DNA of 64,000 nt. Origin: Acanthornis magna (Eukaryota; Chordata; Aves; Passeriformes; Acanthizidae). The position numbers and the translations under genes are program-made. A model generated the notes under the pieces. The model was given only the letters and a program-made list of their open reading frames with translations. It did not search any database and was not told the origin of the DNA. The stretch covers positions 19,288,501 through 19,352,500 of the forward strand of contig JAWUZG010000056.1 in the NCBI GenBank assembly GCA_036785705.1, written 5' to 3'. This document shows positions 29,096 to 43,946 of this stretch, one piece after another (positions within the stretch are counted from its first letter, which is position 1; each line of letters starts with the position of its first letter).

Positions 29096-29159
29096 AGCGC
29101 TCGAGGCGCCGTTGTCAGCGGCATCGCTCGGCTCGGCCTGGCCCTCGCCCGCCGCCACC

Positions 29160-32100
29160 ATGTCGGTCCCCAGCGCCCTCATGAAGCAGCCGCCGATCCA
29201 ATCCACGGCGGGCGCCGTGCCCGTCCGCAACGAGAAGGGTGAGCTGGGGGGCCGGGGCTGAGCGAGGGGGCCGGAGGGGCGCAGGGTCGGGGCTGGGACC
29301 GGGGCGGCGGGGGCGCGGGGCAGAGATCCCCAGTGACCGCCCGGCGTCCACAGGCGAGCTGTCCATGGAGAAGGTGAAGGTGAAGCGGTACGTGTCGGGC
29401 AAGCGGCCCGACTACGCGCCCATGGAGTCCTCAGAGGAGGAGGACGAGGAGTTCCAATTCATCAAGAAGGCGAAAGAGCAGGAGGTCGAGCCCGAGGAAC
29501 AGGAAGAGGAACTGGCCAACGACCCCCGGCTCCGGCGCCTCCAGAACCGCATCGCTGAGGACGTGGAGGAGCGGTGAGTGGTGGGTCAAGCAAGAGCTGA
29601 GCCCCCTTTGCCTGTCGGGGGCTGGAGGGCTGGGACTCTGCTCTACTATGCTACACGGAGAAACTGCACAGGGCAGGAGCTGGGAGCATTGTCCAGGCAG
29701 TGCAGGAGTCTGTGATTTCTCACATACACACTACGCTATGCCTTGGGCTCCTTTCCAGCCAGGAACCAGCCAGGTGCAGCCCATGTCCAGGTCCATTTCG
29801 GTGGATGGTGACAAAAACAGGCTCCAAAATATAAATTAGTACAGTGTGCTGAGGCTCAGGGTAGTGAGGAGGGATGGTGTCTCATGAAGGGTACTTTGGG
29901 CAGGGAGCACTGAGTACTGCGTGCCTCCTGTGGAGCTGCTGCTGGTTTTGTTTCCAGTAACAGGGAGGTTTCTTGTTGGGAACTCCATTCTTACTTGGAG
30001 CATGGACAGGGAAGAGCTGCCAGTGCCCAGCGACTGCACCCTCCTGGGAGAGAATGTGTCCATCCTGGCCATGTTTGGCAGTCCCAGTGCTTACTGTGGC
30101 CTTGCTAGAAGTCATTTGTGAACAGTCACCTTCCCACAGCCTCCCTACATTCCAAGTGCCGTGGGTTAAGTGGGGTCTCTTGCAGGCTGGCAAGACACCG
30201 CAAAATCGTGGAACCTGAAGTGGTTGGAGAAAGCGATTCAGAAGTGGAGGGGGGAGAAGCTTGGCGCCTGGAACGGGAGGACACCAGTGAAGAGGAAGAG
30301 GAAGAGATCGATGATGAGGTGCGCTTGCAGAGCTGGATAACAGGCTTAGGAAAGCTGGAAGGGCACAGGCTGGAACTGCCCTTTGCACGGATATGTGGGC
30401 TGTCTGATGGATCTATACAAGAGTCACACCTGGCCATGACTTAACTGGTGGGTCACCGTCCTCTGGCATGGGGCAGGACACTGGGGGAAGCCACTCCAAG
30501 TCCAGTGAGCCAGGTGTATCTTCTCAAAGCCAGCACTTCAGACAGCACATGTGTTTGATGGGAGAGAGAGAAGGGGTAGCAGGGCTGGCCTCTGACTGCT
30601 CTGTGCTTGTCCCCATTAGGAGATTGAGCGTCGGCGCGGGATGATGCGTCAACGAGCACAGGAGAGGAAAACTGAGGAGATGGAAGTGATGGAGTTGGAA
30701 GATGAGGGTCGGTCTGGAGAAGAGTCCGAGTCAGAGTCTGAGTACGAGGAGTACACAGACAGCGAAGATGAAATGGAGCCACGACTCAAACCGGTCTTTA
30801 TCCGCAAGTAGGTGATGGAACTGTGCAGGCTGACCCTGGGACATGGGAGTTGGGAGCTGGGGTCCAAGCAGATCCTGCTGCTATGGTCCCTTTTCACTGT
30901 GAGGAAGCCCTTTACCTCCCTGGGGTGGGATGGGGTGGGATGATCACAGCCTGGCAAGGCACAGCTAGGAAGCAAGGGGCAATCCCTGCACCTACAGCCC
31001 CTCATCAGTTACATTGGGTTGCTGTGGGATCAGGCTGCGGAGTCTGACTGGAGTCCTTGGGCAAGGGCCATACAGTGACAAAGGGATGCAGTAGCCCCCA
31101 GAAAGGGGAGAGTGCCGGGACTTGACCTGTCCTTGGAGAGGGCAAAGGCTGAAAGCAGCTGTGGTGTGGGAGTCAGCGAGGGGCTGAGCAGCTGCACTGG
31201 CTTATGGAAGGGCTGAAGGCTATTCTGGCCCTGCTCTCAGGAAGGACCGGATCACAGTTCAGGAGAGAGAAGCAGAAGCCCTGAAGCAGAAAGAGCTGGA
31301 GCAGGAGGCAAAGAGGATGGCAGAGGAGAGGCGCAAGTATACACTTAAGGTGTGGAGGGGTGGGCTAGAGGCTGGAGGGGGCAATCACTGCAGCAAAACT
31401 TAGCTTGGACCTCACTGCAGATTGTAGAAGAGGAAGCAAAGAAGGAGCTCGAGGAGAACAAGCGCTCATTGGCAGCACTGGATGCACTTGATACAGATGA
31501 TGAGAATGATGAGGAGGAGTACGAGGCCTGGAAAGTCCGTGAGCTGAAGCGTATCAAACGAGACCGTGAAGAACGAGAAGCGTAAGTATTGTCTGTGTAG
31601 ACATGAGGCTGAGAGCCCGTAGGCAGTTGAAGCACCTTTTCCTCGGGCTGCTTTTTGGCCACTCTCTATTTGTGAATGTATTTCCTTCCGTCAATGTTAT
31701 TTTGTGAGTCAGCAGTAGCTGAGGCATTGCTTTACCTTTATTTATAGTGGTTGGAAATAACTGAATGCCCAGAACCCCTCCTGCCTGCCCTTGGGGGAGC
31801 CTTTGCTCCCCATCAGTAAACATGTAATCCCTTAGGAGGTAGCTGGTGACAGTCTCATTCCCAGGAGGTTCTGTGGGGACACAGGGTCTCAGGGGCTTCT
31901 CTCCCACCCAGCATGGAGAAGGAGAAGGCAGAAATCGAGCGTATGCGGAACCTCACAGAGGAGGAACGCCGGGCTGAGCTCCGGGCCAATGGCAAAGTCA
32001 TCACCAACAAGGCAGTAAAGGGCAAATACAAATTCCTGCAGAAGTACTACCACCGCGGTGCCTTCTTCATGGTGAGTGTGCTGAGGGCCAGGCATGGCTG

Positions 32101-32961
32101 TAGGTCTGATCTGGGGCCATCTTTTCTCTGTGGGGAGCCTTCCCTCTCCCATGGCACCCTGGGGCTGGGGGTGCCCTGGAACAAGTGCCAACCCTCAGAG
32201 GCAGCAAGGGGCTGAAGCTGACCCAGCATGACCTCACCAGAGCACATCAGGTAGGGGGTTCCCAGTTGAAATGGAGCTGAAGCTGCAGAGCTGTCCCCAA
32301 GCCGCTATTTGGGCTGACAGGCCCAGCCAGAACCAAGTCAGCTCCGCACAGGCCACTGGAGAAGCAGCCTGGGGAATGCAAGGCTAGCTGCCAGAGGCAG
32401 GCCTACAAACAATGCTCACACCCCCCCCCTCCACCAGGAGTTAATAGGGCTGCAAGTACTGTGGCAGCCCTGGCAGAGGAGCAATACAACCTTTGGGCAG
32501 CTTTCCCCCACTGCTGCCAGGACTCGCTGGAACCTTTTAGGCTGAGCCAGTGTGTCCTTTCCTGCAGGATGAGGATGAGGAGGTGTACAAGAGGGACTTC
32601 AGTGCTCCGACCCTTGAGGACCACTTCAACAAGACCATCTTGCCCAAAGTCATGCAGGTGCGTGTGCTGGCGGAGGGTGCCCAGCCTGTGTGCCAAGGGG
32701 TGGGAGTTCTTGGCAGTGGGGAGCAGCAGGTCCTGCATCCCCCCTGAACAGTTGCTCATAAGTTCTTCTGCTCCCCAGGTCAAGAACTTCGGGCGCTCAG
32801 GGCGGACAAAGTACACACACTTGGTGGACCAGGACACCACCTCCTTTGACTCTGCCTGGGGCCAGGAGAGCGCACAGAACACCAAGTTCTTTAAGCAGAA
32901 GGCAGCAGGTGTGCGGGATGTCTTTGAGAGACCCTCAGCCAAGAAACGAAAAACAACCTAA
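29160..32961 (+). CDS. MFAP1: MFAP1, spliceosomal B-complex protein, 9 exons
   Basis: Despite its name (microfibril-associated protein 1), this nuclear protein is a component of the spliceosome B complex. Exons: 29160-29238, 29354-29573, 30186-30318, 30620-30807, 31241-31349, 31421-31581, 31912-32071, 32568-32657, 32779-32961. They total 1323 nt (440 aa), against 439 in human. The start sits in a near-perfect Kozak context (GCCACCATGTCGG). Visible are acidic Ser/Glu tracts ([20 protein letters not shown]), a charged coiled coil ([19 protein letters not shown]) and the highly conserved C-terminal part ([37 protein letters not shown]) ending KKRKTT. It converges on HYPK. The 2.4 kb of intron hold nothing else I recognise. 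Confidence 0.97.
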
Positions 32962-33467
32962 GGGCATGGGCAAGGAGGGTCTGGTGTGTCTGACGTTGGC
33001 AGGAGGCCACTGCCTTATCAGCTGCCAGAGCCTGGGCAGGGACAGAAAGCACATGTTCCAGGACTCCTGTGGTGACAAGCCCTTCCCCTGCCTGTGCCAT
33101 GCCTTCCCTGATGCGGTGTTCCATTCCCCGTGCCGAGCAGACCTGATGGGCTCCCTGCCTGTGCACCATGGCAGATGATGGCCTGTGGTGCTGGCCAGGC
33201 TGGTGGCCATGCTACATCCCCGCAATGGCCACCCTGGAGCCTTGGCAGTGCCCAGCATATTGCACCAGCACCCCTGGCTCCAGCACGTCCACTTCTGGAG
33301 GAATTACAGGACTTCTGCACCCATCTGGTCTACAACATCCCCCCCCTTGCTTGTGCTGTCCCTGGTGTCAGTCTGGGCCCTGTTTTGGGGTGGTTAGCAG
33401 TGACTCCATCTCTTCACCCTGTTCCTGCAGGGCTTGGCTTTTCTACCTGTGTGGGGTGGGGGGGTTG

Positions 33468-33473
33468 ATTAAA
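33468..33473 (+). terminator. MFAP1: MFAP1 polyadenylation signal (ATTAAA)
   Basis: ATTAAA about 510 bases past the MFAP1 stop codon and before the HYPK 3' end, the best candidate for the convergent transcript end. Confidence 0.45.
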
Positions 33474-33867
33474 GGTTTGATTTTCTTATACACTCTGGTC
33501 CCTTCTCCTTACAGACGTGGCCATCCTGTTCTGCACCTTCCTGTGAGTCAAGGTGGGCTGGAGCAGTACAGGAGGCACCAGCCTGGGCAGGGCATGCATG
33601 AGCAGCCGTCACCACTGCCTCAGACCTGTGCCTGGGCCTGTTCAGCCCATGCTGCCCAAGGGGCAGAGATTAAAAAGAGGGGAGAGCAGGATGACTCAGT
33701 TCTCAGGCAGGTCACTTTGTCCTGCTCCAGTCATGCGGGTGCCCAGCTGGCACTGCCAATACGACGCTGCATGGCTGGGCCCTACTTGTGGGTACCACGC
33801 ACCCAGAGGCAGGGGCATGTGCTCAGCGCTGCGTAGACCACAGAGACAGCCCAGTCCCACCAGTGCC

Positions 33868-33873
33868 TTTATT
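33868..33873 (-). terminator. HYPK: HYPK polyadenylation signal (AATAAA)
   Basis: AATAAA on the minus strand, about 45 bases beyond the HYPK stop codon, giving a very short 3' UTR. Confidence 0.65.
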
Positions 33874-33917
33874 GGTATGGCAAGAGCCCCCTGCCTGGCA
33901 GCCAGTGGCCACCCAGC

Positions 33918-34912
33918 TCAGTTGGTGAGGGTGATGAGAGCCTCCACCACATTGCCCATGTGCTCACGCAGGCTGCGCTCCGCTGCGGCCCGTGATATTT
34001 CCATCTCCGTCATCTGCAGGAAAACAGCCACAGCCCCATACAGTGGCCGCAGGGCCCCACGGGCCAGGCGGGGGGCAATGAGGGGCACCCACCCATGGGG
34101 ACACCTGACTGGCCTCAGGGCAGGCATGCACCGGCCTCCTCCGTGGGTGCAGTTTCGCACCCGAGATTTGGGAGACGTCACGGCCTGCCTGGGGTCCTGC
34201 CCCTACTCACAATCAGCTCTAGGTCCTCCTTCTTGATGGTCACTTTTGCCAGTTCTTTCTCCCTACAACAAGAGACGGACAAACCTCCGGTGACCGACAG
34301 GCCCCGCTGGCCACTGTCCCGGTGCTCCCTCGGCCGTACGGCGGCCAGGAGCGACCCCTCGCAGCAGTGCGGGATGTGTACTGGGAGGGGGCGGGGGAAG
34401 GGCCGGGATGTCCGGGAAGCAGATGCCCGGGTCGTGTCCCAAGTGGTGACAAGCTATAAGACAGGCAGTGCCCCGGAGTGAGTTACCTCTCCTGCTTCGC
34501 TTTCTGCTCCCGGGACCTCCGGTCTCCGATCACCGACATGGCCTGCCAGAAGGAGCGCGGTCACCCCACTGCGCGGCACCGGGCGGGTCAGCGCCACACC
34601 GGTGGCACAGGCACCGGGACCGGCACGGGGACGGATATGCAGGCGCGGTGGTCAGCGCCCGGCTCGGCCCCGCTGCAGGCAGCGCCCAGCCTCCCACCCT
34701 GGCCCGGTCCCGTCCCGCCGCCGCACCGTCTCCAGGTTGGAGCTCTGGATCTCCTTCTCCTCCGCGTAGTCCGTGACGCGCTCCAGGTCCGCCGCACCGC
34801 TATCGTGCTTCCGTGGCTTCTCGGCCGCGCGACCGCCCGCCCCATCGCTGCCGCCGCCGGAGCCGTTGGGCTCCGTTTCCAGCTCCAGCTCCACATCACC
34901 CTCCGCCGCCAT
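33918..34912 (-). CDS. HYPK: HYPK, huntingtin-interacting protein K, regulatory subunit of NatA, 4 exons
   Basis: Small ribosome-associated chaperone that binds the NatA N-terminal acetyltransferase and counters polyglutamine aggregation. Exons, 5' to 3': 34912-34727, 34542-34487, 34262-34211, 34013-33918. They total 390 nt (129 aa). The start gives MAAEGDVELELETEP. A Gly/Ala-rich insert precedes the conserved KPRKHDSGAADLERVTDYAE. The charged helix KAKQEREKELAKVTIKKED follows, and a C-terminal UBA-like helical domain ends NVVEALITLTN. Arrangement matches other vertebrates: convergent with MFAP1, head-to-head with SERINC4. The 5' end lies in a CpG island shared with the divergent direction. 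Confidence 0.96.
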
Positions 34913-35450
34913 CCCGCCGCCGCCGCGGCCCGCTTCCGGTCACGTGCGGAGCCGGCGAGCGGCGCGCGCCGCCAGAACCGAGTGCGGGCGTGGGCGGGGC
35001 CAGGTGCCCCCGCAGCCCGGAGCCGCCACCGCGCCTGGGCCGCCGAGCGGTCACATTCGGTGTTCCCCGGCGCTCCCGGACTCTGGGCAGCTCGACAGCG
35101 GCGGCCCCCGGCGCTGCCGAGGCGCGGAGCTAGGCCGGGCGCGCGCAGCTCCGCCGCTGTCCGCGAGTGCCCCCTGGCGGTAGAGCGGCACTGCCGGGGC
35201 AGCGGCCCCGCTCGCTGCCGCCGCTGCTGTGGAGGGCCGGACGAGCAAGGCCGCAGCGAGACCCTGGCCGAGTCCCCGGGCACTGCCGGAGGCGAGAGGC
35301 GGCTGGGCCGTGGCCGTGCCTCCCCGAGCCCTGATGCCGGGCCGTCGGAGGCCGTACCGGCAGCGCGGCCCCGGTTGCTGTGGGCACAGGCGGGTCCGCC
35401 CCCGCCCCTCCCTTCCCGCACGCGTGTCACATGTCACCCACCCACCCGAT
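34600..35450. promoter_or_regulatory. CpG island, HYPK promoter and possibly divergent
   Basis: Dense CpG from the HYPK first exon to about 35.45 kb. CTTCCGGTCACGTG just upstream of the HYPK start combines an ETS core with an E-box/CRE-like site. SERINC4 starts about 650 bases beyond the island on the other strand, so sharing is possible but unproven. Confidence 0.55.
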
Positions 35451-36095
35451 GGAACACCGCGTCCCTCAAGCCGGGCTGTGCCCCACACTGTGTGTGGCAC
35501 CGGAGGGCACGGGGGGTCTGTGTCACCGCTATTGCCGTGGCCCCGGCATCCTCTGTGTCAGGGCTCTGCCAGCACAAAGCCTGAATGGCGGTGGAGCAGC
35601 TGAAGAAAGGTGATGCCAGCCCCAGCACAGAGCCCCCTGCATGCCCTTGCACATCCCCAGCTGCTGCTGACTGTGGGGATCTTGCTACCCGCTGGATTTG
35701 CCTCATGCCGTCCCACCGCACAGTGGGGTACGTGTGTCACTTGGGTGCCTCTCTGCTCCAGCCCTTCGGTGAACCCCACACTCCCCAGCCCCGCTGCACT
35801 GCTGTGCGGCACTGCTCTGGGATCAGGGAGACATCATCCGCAGACTCCACATGCCCCTCATGCCAGCTCATGTCCAGGCCACCTGCCACGGCCTCGCCCT
35901 GCCCAGTGAGAGGCCAAGGTCCAGGCAGGGATGCCCATGGCCAAGAGTCACTGGACAGTGCCCAGGAGTACTGGACAGTACCCACCCCTGGGGTGGCTGC
36001 CTGGAGGGAGCAGTGAGCAGATGGCAGGGCGGGCCAAGCTGACAATCCCCTAATCCCATCAACGCCGCGGGGGCTGAGCAGAGCCAAGCTGGGCC

Positions 36096-39569
<3,474 letters not shown>

Positions 39570-39874
39570 TCCCTGCCAGGACAAACCCTGCCCGGGGCTG
39601 GTCCCTGCCGTGCCCTGTGCCTGTGCCCTGGCCCTGCTTGGTCCTCCTGGCCTCTCCTGACCCCCCACTCCAGGAGAGAGCAGCATCTAGGAGCCTGAGG
39701 GGAACATAGGAGGTGGATGCTCCCAGGTATACCAGCCCTGTGCTGAGCCAGGGCCACCCAAAGGGCCAGAGCAAGCTGGTGGCAGGTTGCCCTGGCCCCA
39801 TGGGGCGCACTGGGGGAGTGGGACCCTGCTCTGGCCACCCCTGCCATGATGCATTCACTGTAAATACCTCCTGC

Positions 39875-39892
39875 AATACATTTTTATATAAA
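39875..39892 (+). terminator. SERINC4: SERINC4 3' end with variant polyadenylation signals
   Basis: AATACA and TATAAA variants lie in an A/T-rich patch about 310 bases past the stop codon. No canonical AATAAA is nearby. Confidence 0.35.
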
Positions 39893-39899
39893 ACTGAAC

Positions 39900-42150
39900 T
39901 GAGCCTGTGCCATTGTCCTGTGCAGGCTGCTGCCATGGGGATGTGGGGAGGGGGTGCCGGCAGCGCCCAAGCACTGGCCATGCAACAGCCACAGCTGAGG
40001 ACACCTTCAGGATGGCTCTGCTGGAGAAGGGGTACAAGCAGGGGGTGCAGAGCAGGGAACAGTGCCCTGGGGCCCAGGTTGCAGGAGGGTGTGCAGCCCA
40101 CGGCTGCTGCCCCCAGGGAGGGCACAGTGACAGTGTGGCTGCAGGATCATGGAGGCCTTGGGCCCTCACCCACAGAGTAAATGTAGCAGGGCAGCTCCCC
40201 GGGGCCCGCAGCACGAGGCTGCACACTGTGGTGGTGGCAGCAGGTGCAGGACAGGGACTGACATGCATCAGCAGGGCACCTACTAAGCTGGCACAGCTTG
40301 GGTATACTGTGTGGCAGAAGGTGAGGTAAGGGTGGCACCGCAGGGTGAGTGCTGTTGGGGTCCAACCGGTCCCAACGTGGAGTGCAGCAATTGTGGGGTC
40401 TCTGAAGGGAGCAGCAGAGATGAGGGACTGCAGTGCCCCGTGCCCCAGGGCTGCCCCACACACCTCTCCCTCCCCAGGAGACGCAGGGACACATGGGGGG
40501 GCTCAGGGAAGGGAAGCTGTGGCACCATCTTGGAGACATCAGCCAGGTAATGCTGGGGTGGGGGTTTGATGCAACTCACATCAACTGAGGGCTCCCCAGT
40601 GCCCCACTGGGGATCTACCTCACCCCACCCAGAAGACTGGGCCAAGTGCAGCATCTCCCACAGGACTGGAACACCTGGGGAGGGAATTTTGAACAGGTCC
40701 AGCAGCACAAGCAATGACACGCTAGGGAGGGAAGGGTGTAGTTGTCCCAGCTCTGTGAAACACCCAAGTCAGCAGCCCTGCTGCAGGCCCCCACAGAGTC
40801 CGGCTCAGGCTGGGGGTTCTGCCAGACCCCTGTGCTGCAGGCAGCGTAGTATGTCCTCTGGGGAATCAATGCCATGCTCGTGCCTGCTGCAAGTACAGGC
40901 CACTGGGCAGCCTGCCCACAGCCACTGGCATGTCCCTCCGGGCCCTTCACTGGCAATTGCTGCAACACCAGGTGTTCTTGGGGCTCCCCAGATGTCCCAG
41001 CCTCACACAGCCCCTGTGCCAGCTGCAGGCAGGACCCGTGGGGCCCTGCTAGGAGGATGCTGGGTCCCTACTGGAAACCTGCAGATGATGGAGGAGAACA
41101 AGACATTCGTGAGGTACATCAGGATGGTGCAGCATGGCCCAGCCCAGCCCCACAGCAGCAGGGGAGCAGCCACCAGGACAGCCAGGAATGTGCCCCTGCC
41201 CAGGGCTGCTGCTGCTGCCACAGCCCACTCTGGGCCGAGCCCAGCTGCTCCTTCACACCAGGATGGTGAGCAGGAGCCTCTGGGAGAGCAGCAGCCATGG
41301 CTCAGCCCTGCAGCTCAGCTCACACCCAGGCCTGCTGGCAGTGAGCCCTGCAGCCCCAGGGTATTGAAACTGTCATCCATGCAGGAAGGGAGAGAGGTCA
41401 GGGACCAGCACCCACCACAGGAGCAGGGGAAGGTAGGGTACTGTGTGCTGCCATGGCCCCCATGATGTGCAGGCAGGCTGGCTCACCTGCCCTCACTCAC
41501 CCCACCAGCATCCTGGCTCACAGCACATGAGCCCCTGGATCTGGAAGCTACAGAACCACCCCCCCTCCCCAGGGTACCGCAGTGCTGAACACCCTCTGCT
41601 CCACAGAGGCACCATGCCAGGTGAGCAATGGAATACAGAGGGACAGCATCATTGTGGCCACCTCCCTGAGCACTGCCTTCCACACAGGACCAGGGGAAGA
41701 TGGCTCCCCACATCACCAGTGCAGCCTCCCAGGCAGACAGAGAGCTGGCTTGCAGCAGAACTGGCCTTGGGCAGCTGCAGTGTCCCACCTCCAGCACGGA
41801 CCCAGCCTCCTCACTCAGCAGCATGAGCAGCCACAGCTCAGTGGACAGGCCTTCCCCCAGCTCCCACCAGGGGCGAGGGACCAGCCTCTCACCCAGAGAG
41901 GGACACAGGTCTGCTCACCTGCAGCTCCCTAGGCTTAGGCCCCTCACCATGACACCTGTCACCCAGCAAGCCCCCAGCCCTCAAAGGGGTGAGGCAGAGG
42001 GACCCTACAGTGCTGCCAGGTGCTTTGGCAAGAGGAAGCTTCCTGCCTTTACCCCAGAGATAACTGCCCACCCCCCCATGCGGTGTGAAGGGCCAGGCTG
42101 GGGGAGCTGAGCACACACCCCTGCACTGGCACCCACGCCCCTTGTCTCAA
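39900..42150. other. Unassigned stretch between SERINC4 and the RAB-like pseudogene
   Basis: About 2.2 kb with no recognisable gene. The plus strand has a 299-codon open frame (40566-41465) of low-complexity Ser/Pro/Gln/His composition. The minus strand has a short frame at 41003-41221 with a convincing hydrophobic helix (TFLAVLVAAPLLLWGW) and another exon-like piece near 40815-40895. I could not join these into a gene. Confidence 0.4.
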
Positions 42151-42153
42151 CAG

Positions 42154-43383
42154 GGGTGTGAGAAGGAGGGACCCATGCCACCCTGCCCCATGTACCAGCT
42201 GGTGCTGGCCAGGGACATGGGCGCAGGGAAGTCCAGCTTCCTGCTGCACCTCTGCATGAATGAGTTCCAAGGAGACATCCCCAGTACCCTTGGTATGAGC
42301 CCCCAGCAACCCTGACCCTACAGCCAGGGCAGATGCACAGGAACAGGGCCTGACTGTTCCTCCTGGCAGGGGTGGATTTCCAGATCAAGTTGGTGGATAG
42401 GAAGCAAACCCCATTACACATCTGGGACACAGGTGGGCAGAAGAGATGAGAGCACAGGGCCGGGGGGCCTGGGGCTGTGCCAGGGTTCCAGCAGCAGCCC
42501 ATCACCACACCAGCAGCAGTGACACCCCCAGCCTCAGGTACCAGAGCATCGCCCAGTCCTACTTCCACAAAGCCCATGGTGTGCTGCTCCTCTACAACAT
42601 CAGCTCCCCAAGCAGCTTCCTCAGTGTCCACCAATGAACCAAGGACATCAACCTGGGAAGGGTTCAAGAGGCATCTAGCCCCCAGGAAAGGAGCAGGAGC
42701 CTTGAGGCTTCATGGGGGTGGGATGTGCTGTTCCCCCTGTCCTGGGGAACAGGAACAAGGCAGGCAGGAGCTGGGCTACTGCCAGGAAAAGGGGACCCCC
42801 AAGAAAGGTGGGAGTGCATTCCCCAATACTTTCCCTTTTGCTGGTGCTTATATTGGGTCTCTATCCACATTTGGCTCCTGGGCTCAGCACAGGCATGATG
42901 GGAGGCAGCCAATGTGGCTGTAGGCTGCCAGCCCCTAGGAGCCCCACGCTAACCTTCCCTCCCACTGGACGTCAAGCCAGGACAAGTCACAGCCACTGAC
43001 GCTGGTGGGGAACAAGATGACCCTGCGGACTGGCCTGGCAGAGGGGGTCAACATAGCCCACCGGCAGCAGCTGGCCATGGTGAGCAGCAGCTCCTCAGGG
43101 CCCCTGGAGCAACCAGGGCCCCACTAACACCCACTGCCACCCCTAAGTGTGCGGCTGCCTGTGCTGTGAGACCAGCGCCAAGGACGGCACCAATGTGGTG
43201 GAAGCAGTGCTGCTCCTGGCTCGGTGAGGAATCCAGGCTGCCGCGGGACCCGTCCCCAGGATCTGTCCCTGCGCTGCCAGGTCGGGCTGACACCACTGCT
43301 CTGGCCCTGCAAGGGGGTGAAGAAGACGATGGGCACCGGCCTCGGCGCTGGGCTAGCCCTTAACATCGCTCCGCACTACTGCC
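42154..43383 (+). pseudogene. Decayed RAB/RASEF-type small GTPase gene
   Basis: Exon-like blocks at 42154-42292, 42370-about 42445, 42538-about 42660, about 42975-43079, about 43142-43223 and about 43315-43383 follow the Rab domain of RASEF/RAB44/CRACR2A-type proteins in order (MYQLVLARDMGAGKSSF, VDFQIKLVDRK, IAQSYFHKAHGVLLLYNIS, LVGNK, CCETSAKDGTNVVEAVLLLAR). Lesions are plain. The P-loop first Gly is Arg. DTAGQE reads DTGGQK. The donor after 42445 reads AT where GT is expected. TGA at 42635-42637 replaces the Trp codon after SVHQ. The NKxD Asp is Thr. The last two junctions break frame. No N-terminal EF-hand or coiled-coil exons were recognised upstream. The parent subfamily is uncertain. 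Confidence 0.75.
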
Positions 43384-43800
43384 GGACATAGCGCGGCGCA
43401 CGGGCAGCTGCAGCTGGGCCCGCCCCGGCCGTGCCGCAGCGCGGCTCTCCCCCGGTGCGCAGGCCCGGCCGCCATCTCTCCACCGCCGCCCTCCGACCGG
43501 CCCTGAGCCTGAGCGCCCCAGCGCGCTCCAGCGCCATGCCGTCCAGCTTCGTTCCTCAAGGCTGCCGGCTCTCCCACGCGCCCCGGGGCGTTCGGCGTTC
43601 AGCCCCCACACTGATCCCCGGGTGCTGCCCCAAGGACCGCCCGGGCCCGACCACACCTTTGTTCCTCACCGTCAAGATGCCGCCGCTTGACTCTGCCCAC
43701 CGCCACACTCGATTCTTCTCTCCGCGGATGCGATTGCTCGGTCGGCGGTACCCCTGCTCCCCCACCCCCCAGCCGGCGCACGGACGAGCAGACGCAGCGT
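43384..43800. other. CpG-rich spacer between the pseudogene and SERF2
   Basis: GC-rich sequence with no recognised exon. It could be a promoter remnant or the SERF2 3' flank. Confidence 0.35.
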
Positions 43801-43818
43801 GCAGGGCTCCACAGCTAC

Positions 43819-43824
43819 TTTAAT
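43819..43824 (-). terminator. SERF2: SERF2 polyadenylation signal (ATTAAA)
   Basis: ATTAAA on the minus strand, about 125 bases past the SERF2 stop codon. Confidence 0.5.
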
Positions 43825-43946
43825 AGGGGACAGCGCCGCAGGACGCGGGGCGATGCCGGAGGTCCCGGCGGGACCCGGCCTGGGGCGGCGCGGGGCATCC
43901 TGCCGGCGAGACCGGCCCTGGGGCGGCGGCCCGGCGCGGCCGCCCG

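Noticed and set aside
35585..35610. ATG block MAVEQLKK followed by a donor, as an independent gene start
   Set aside because: It is too short to support alone and has no matching downstream exon in phase with SERINC4. Kept only as an alternative first-exon candidate.
40566..41465. 299-codon open frame on the plus strand
   Set aside because: Low-complexity Ser/Pro/Gln/His composition with no domain and no splice or codon signal beyond being open.
42446..42537. A minor-class AT-AC intron in the GTPase-like gene
   Set aside because: The donor reads ATGAGAG, not the U12-type ATATCC, and the intron ends in AG. A mutated GT donor is the simpler reading.
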